NCBI RefSeq assembly: GCF_030813495.1
Contig: NZ_JAUSUI010000005.1
Coordinates: 186,001-250,000 of the forward strand
Reading direction: 5' to 3'
Source: Ancylobacter polymorphus
GTDB lineage: Bacteria; Pseudomonadota; Alphaproteobacteria; Rhizobiales; Xanthobacteraceae
DNA: 64,000 bases
Position 1 is the stretch's first letter; every line of letters starts with the position of its first letter. The translations under genes and the position numbers were made by a program. Shown piece by piece: positions 63,391-64,000 of this stretch. The notes under the pieces were generated by a model. It did no database searches. It saw only the letters and a list, made by a program, of their open reading frames with translations, and was not told the origin of the DNA.

Positions 63391-64000
63391 ATGAGCCTCG
63401 TCACCCGGATCGCGGCGGCGGCCATCCTTGCCGTGACCATGGCCGGCGGCGCCTCCGCCAAGGAATGGAAGACCGTCCGCATCGGCACGGAAGGTGCCTA
63501 CCCGCCCTTCAACTATGTCGAGAATGGCGAGCTGAAAGGCTTCGACATCGACATCGCCAAGGCGCTCTGCGCCAAGATGAAGGTGGAATGCACCTTCACC
63601 GCGCAGGATTGGGACGGCATCATCCCGGCGCTGCTGGCCAACAAATACGACGCCATCGTCGCCTCGATGTCGATCACCGAGGAGCGCAAGCAGCAGATCG
63701 CCTTCTCGAAGAAGTACTACAAGACCCCCGCGACCTTCGTCGTGCCGACGGGCTCCACCCTCACCGAGACCTCGCCGCAAGCGCTGAAGGGCAAGGTGCT
63801 GGGCGCGCAGGGCTCCACCATCCATTCCAACTATCTCGAAGATGTGTACGCCAAGGCCGGGGCCGAGGTGAAGCTGTACGGCAAGCAGGACGAGGCCAAT
63901 CTCGACCTCGCCAATGGCCGCCTCGACGCGGTGCTCGCCGACAAGGTGGTGCTGCTCGAATGGCTCGGCACCAATGAAGGCAAGTGCTGCAAGTTCACCG
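63391..64000 (+). CDS. Amino-acid ABC transporter periplasmic binding protein (Lys/Arg/Orn type), 3' truncated by window edge
   Basis: The first 203 residues of a type II solute-binding protein; the gene runs off the window. Signal peptide to GGASAKE (about residue 24). The mature part starts VRIGTEGAYPPFNYVENGEL and contains GFDIDIAKALCAKM, IIPALLANKYDAIVASMSIT and GAQGSTIHSNYL, as in HisJ/ArtJ-type lysine/arginine/ornithine/histidine binding proteins. AGAGGGG lies seven bases before ATG 63391. Permease genes, if any, would be beyond the right edge. Confidence 0.88.
   Translation, partial: MSLVTRIAAAAILAVTMAGGASAKEWKTVRIGTEGAYPPFNYVENGELKGFDIDIAKALCAKMKVECTFTAQDWDGIIPALLANKYDAIVASMSITEERKQQIAFSKKYYKTPATFVVPTGSTLTETSPQALKGKVLGAQGSTIHSNYLEDVYAKAGAEVKLYGKQDEANLDLANGRLDAVLADKVVLLEWLGTNEGKCCKFT

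Overview
The window is high-GC DNA from an alphaproteobacterium, most likely a member of the Hyphomicrobiales (Rhizobiales) and plausibly a Xanthobacteraceae/Ancylobacter-like organism. This placement is an inference. It rests on the dedicated very-long-chain fatty acid/lipid A cluster at the left edge, on DUF2865, CreA, DUF971 and class II DAHP synthase genes of the alphaproteobacterial type, and on short dispersed palindromic repeats. Coding density is about 90 percent. I see no transposase, integrase, phage gene, CRISPR array or rRNA. There is one tRNA, tRNA-Val(CAC).

Layout. 1-5 kb: ketosynthase-like FabF2 (partial), FabF1, FabG, an MDR reductase and LpxXL, which read as an almost complete fatty acid elongation module feeding a lipid A acyltransferase. 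5.3-11 kb: a polyamine block (PotF-like binding protein and PuuA-like glutamine synthetase on the minus strand, two class III aminotransferases on the plus strand) around a palindromic operator. 11-18 kb: sulfotransferase, rhodanese, DMT exporter with divergent LysR, ChrA, YdfG, and an Inh-type lipoprotein. 18.3-23.8 kb: PssA and Psd, an Atm1-like ABC exporter with an ArsR regulator, a LOG protein and a GNAT protein overlapping CysS. 25-30 kb: small secreted proteins (CreA, DUF2865), GltX, and an AEC carrier. 30-38 kb: a degenerate NAD synthetase homologue, an RgpF-like glycan protein, an HxlR/reductase divergon, and three tandem alpha/beta-hydrolase paralogues. 38-47.7 kb: DAHP synthase, glutathione reductase, the TctCBA tripartite transporter, DUF421, DUF2059, RpiA and Gph. 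47.8-54.6 kb: tRNA-Val, a SRAP protein whose tail overlaps a convergent sulfotransferase, two tandem acyltransferase-SGNH proteins, and an L,D-transpeptidase. 54.7-64 kb: DUF971, MoaA, MFS and DMT exporters, two orphan TRAP binding proteins, an isocitrate-lyase/PEP-mutase family enzyme, Mrp/ApbC and a partial amino-acid ABC binding protein.

Main themes are the cell envelope (lipid A VLCFA, phospholipid synthesis, sulfation, O-acylation, rhamnan-type glycan, L,D-crosslinking) and solute uptake through binding proteins whose membrane subunits are mostly absent here. The observations I rate highest are: (i) the FabF2 partner has lost its catalytic cysteine, like a chain-length-factor subunit, and the cluster's MDR protein has lost its catalytic zinc ligands, which suggests an enoyl reductase; (ii) a NadE-like protein in which both active sites are altered; (iii) a tandem triplet of uncharacterised hydrolases; (iv) two genes whose 3' ends, stop codons included, are tandemly duplicated downstream; (v) an antisense overlap of two low-complexity protein tails.
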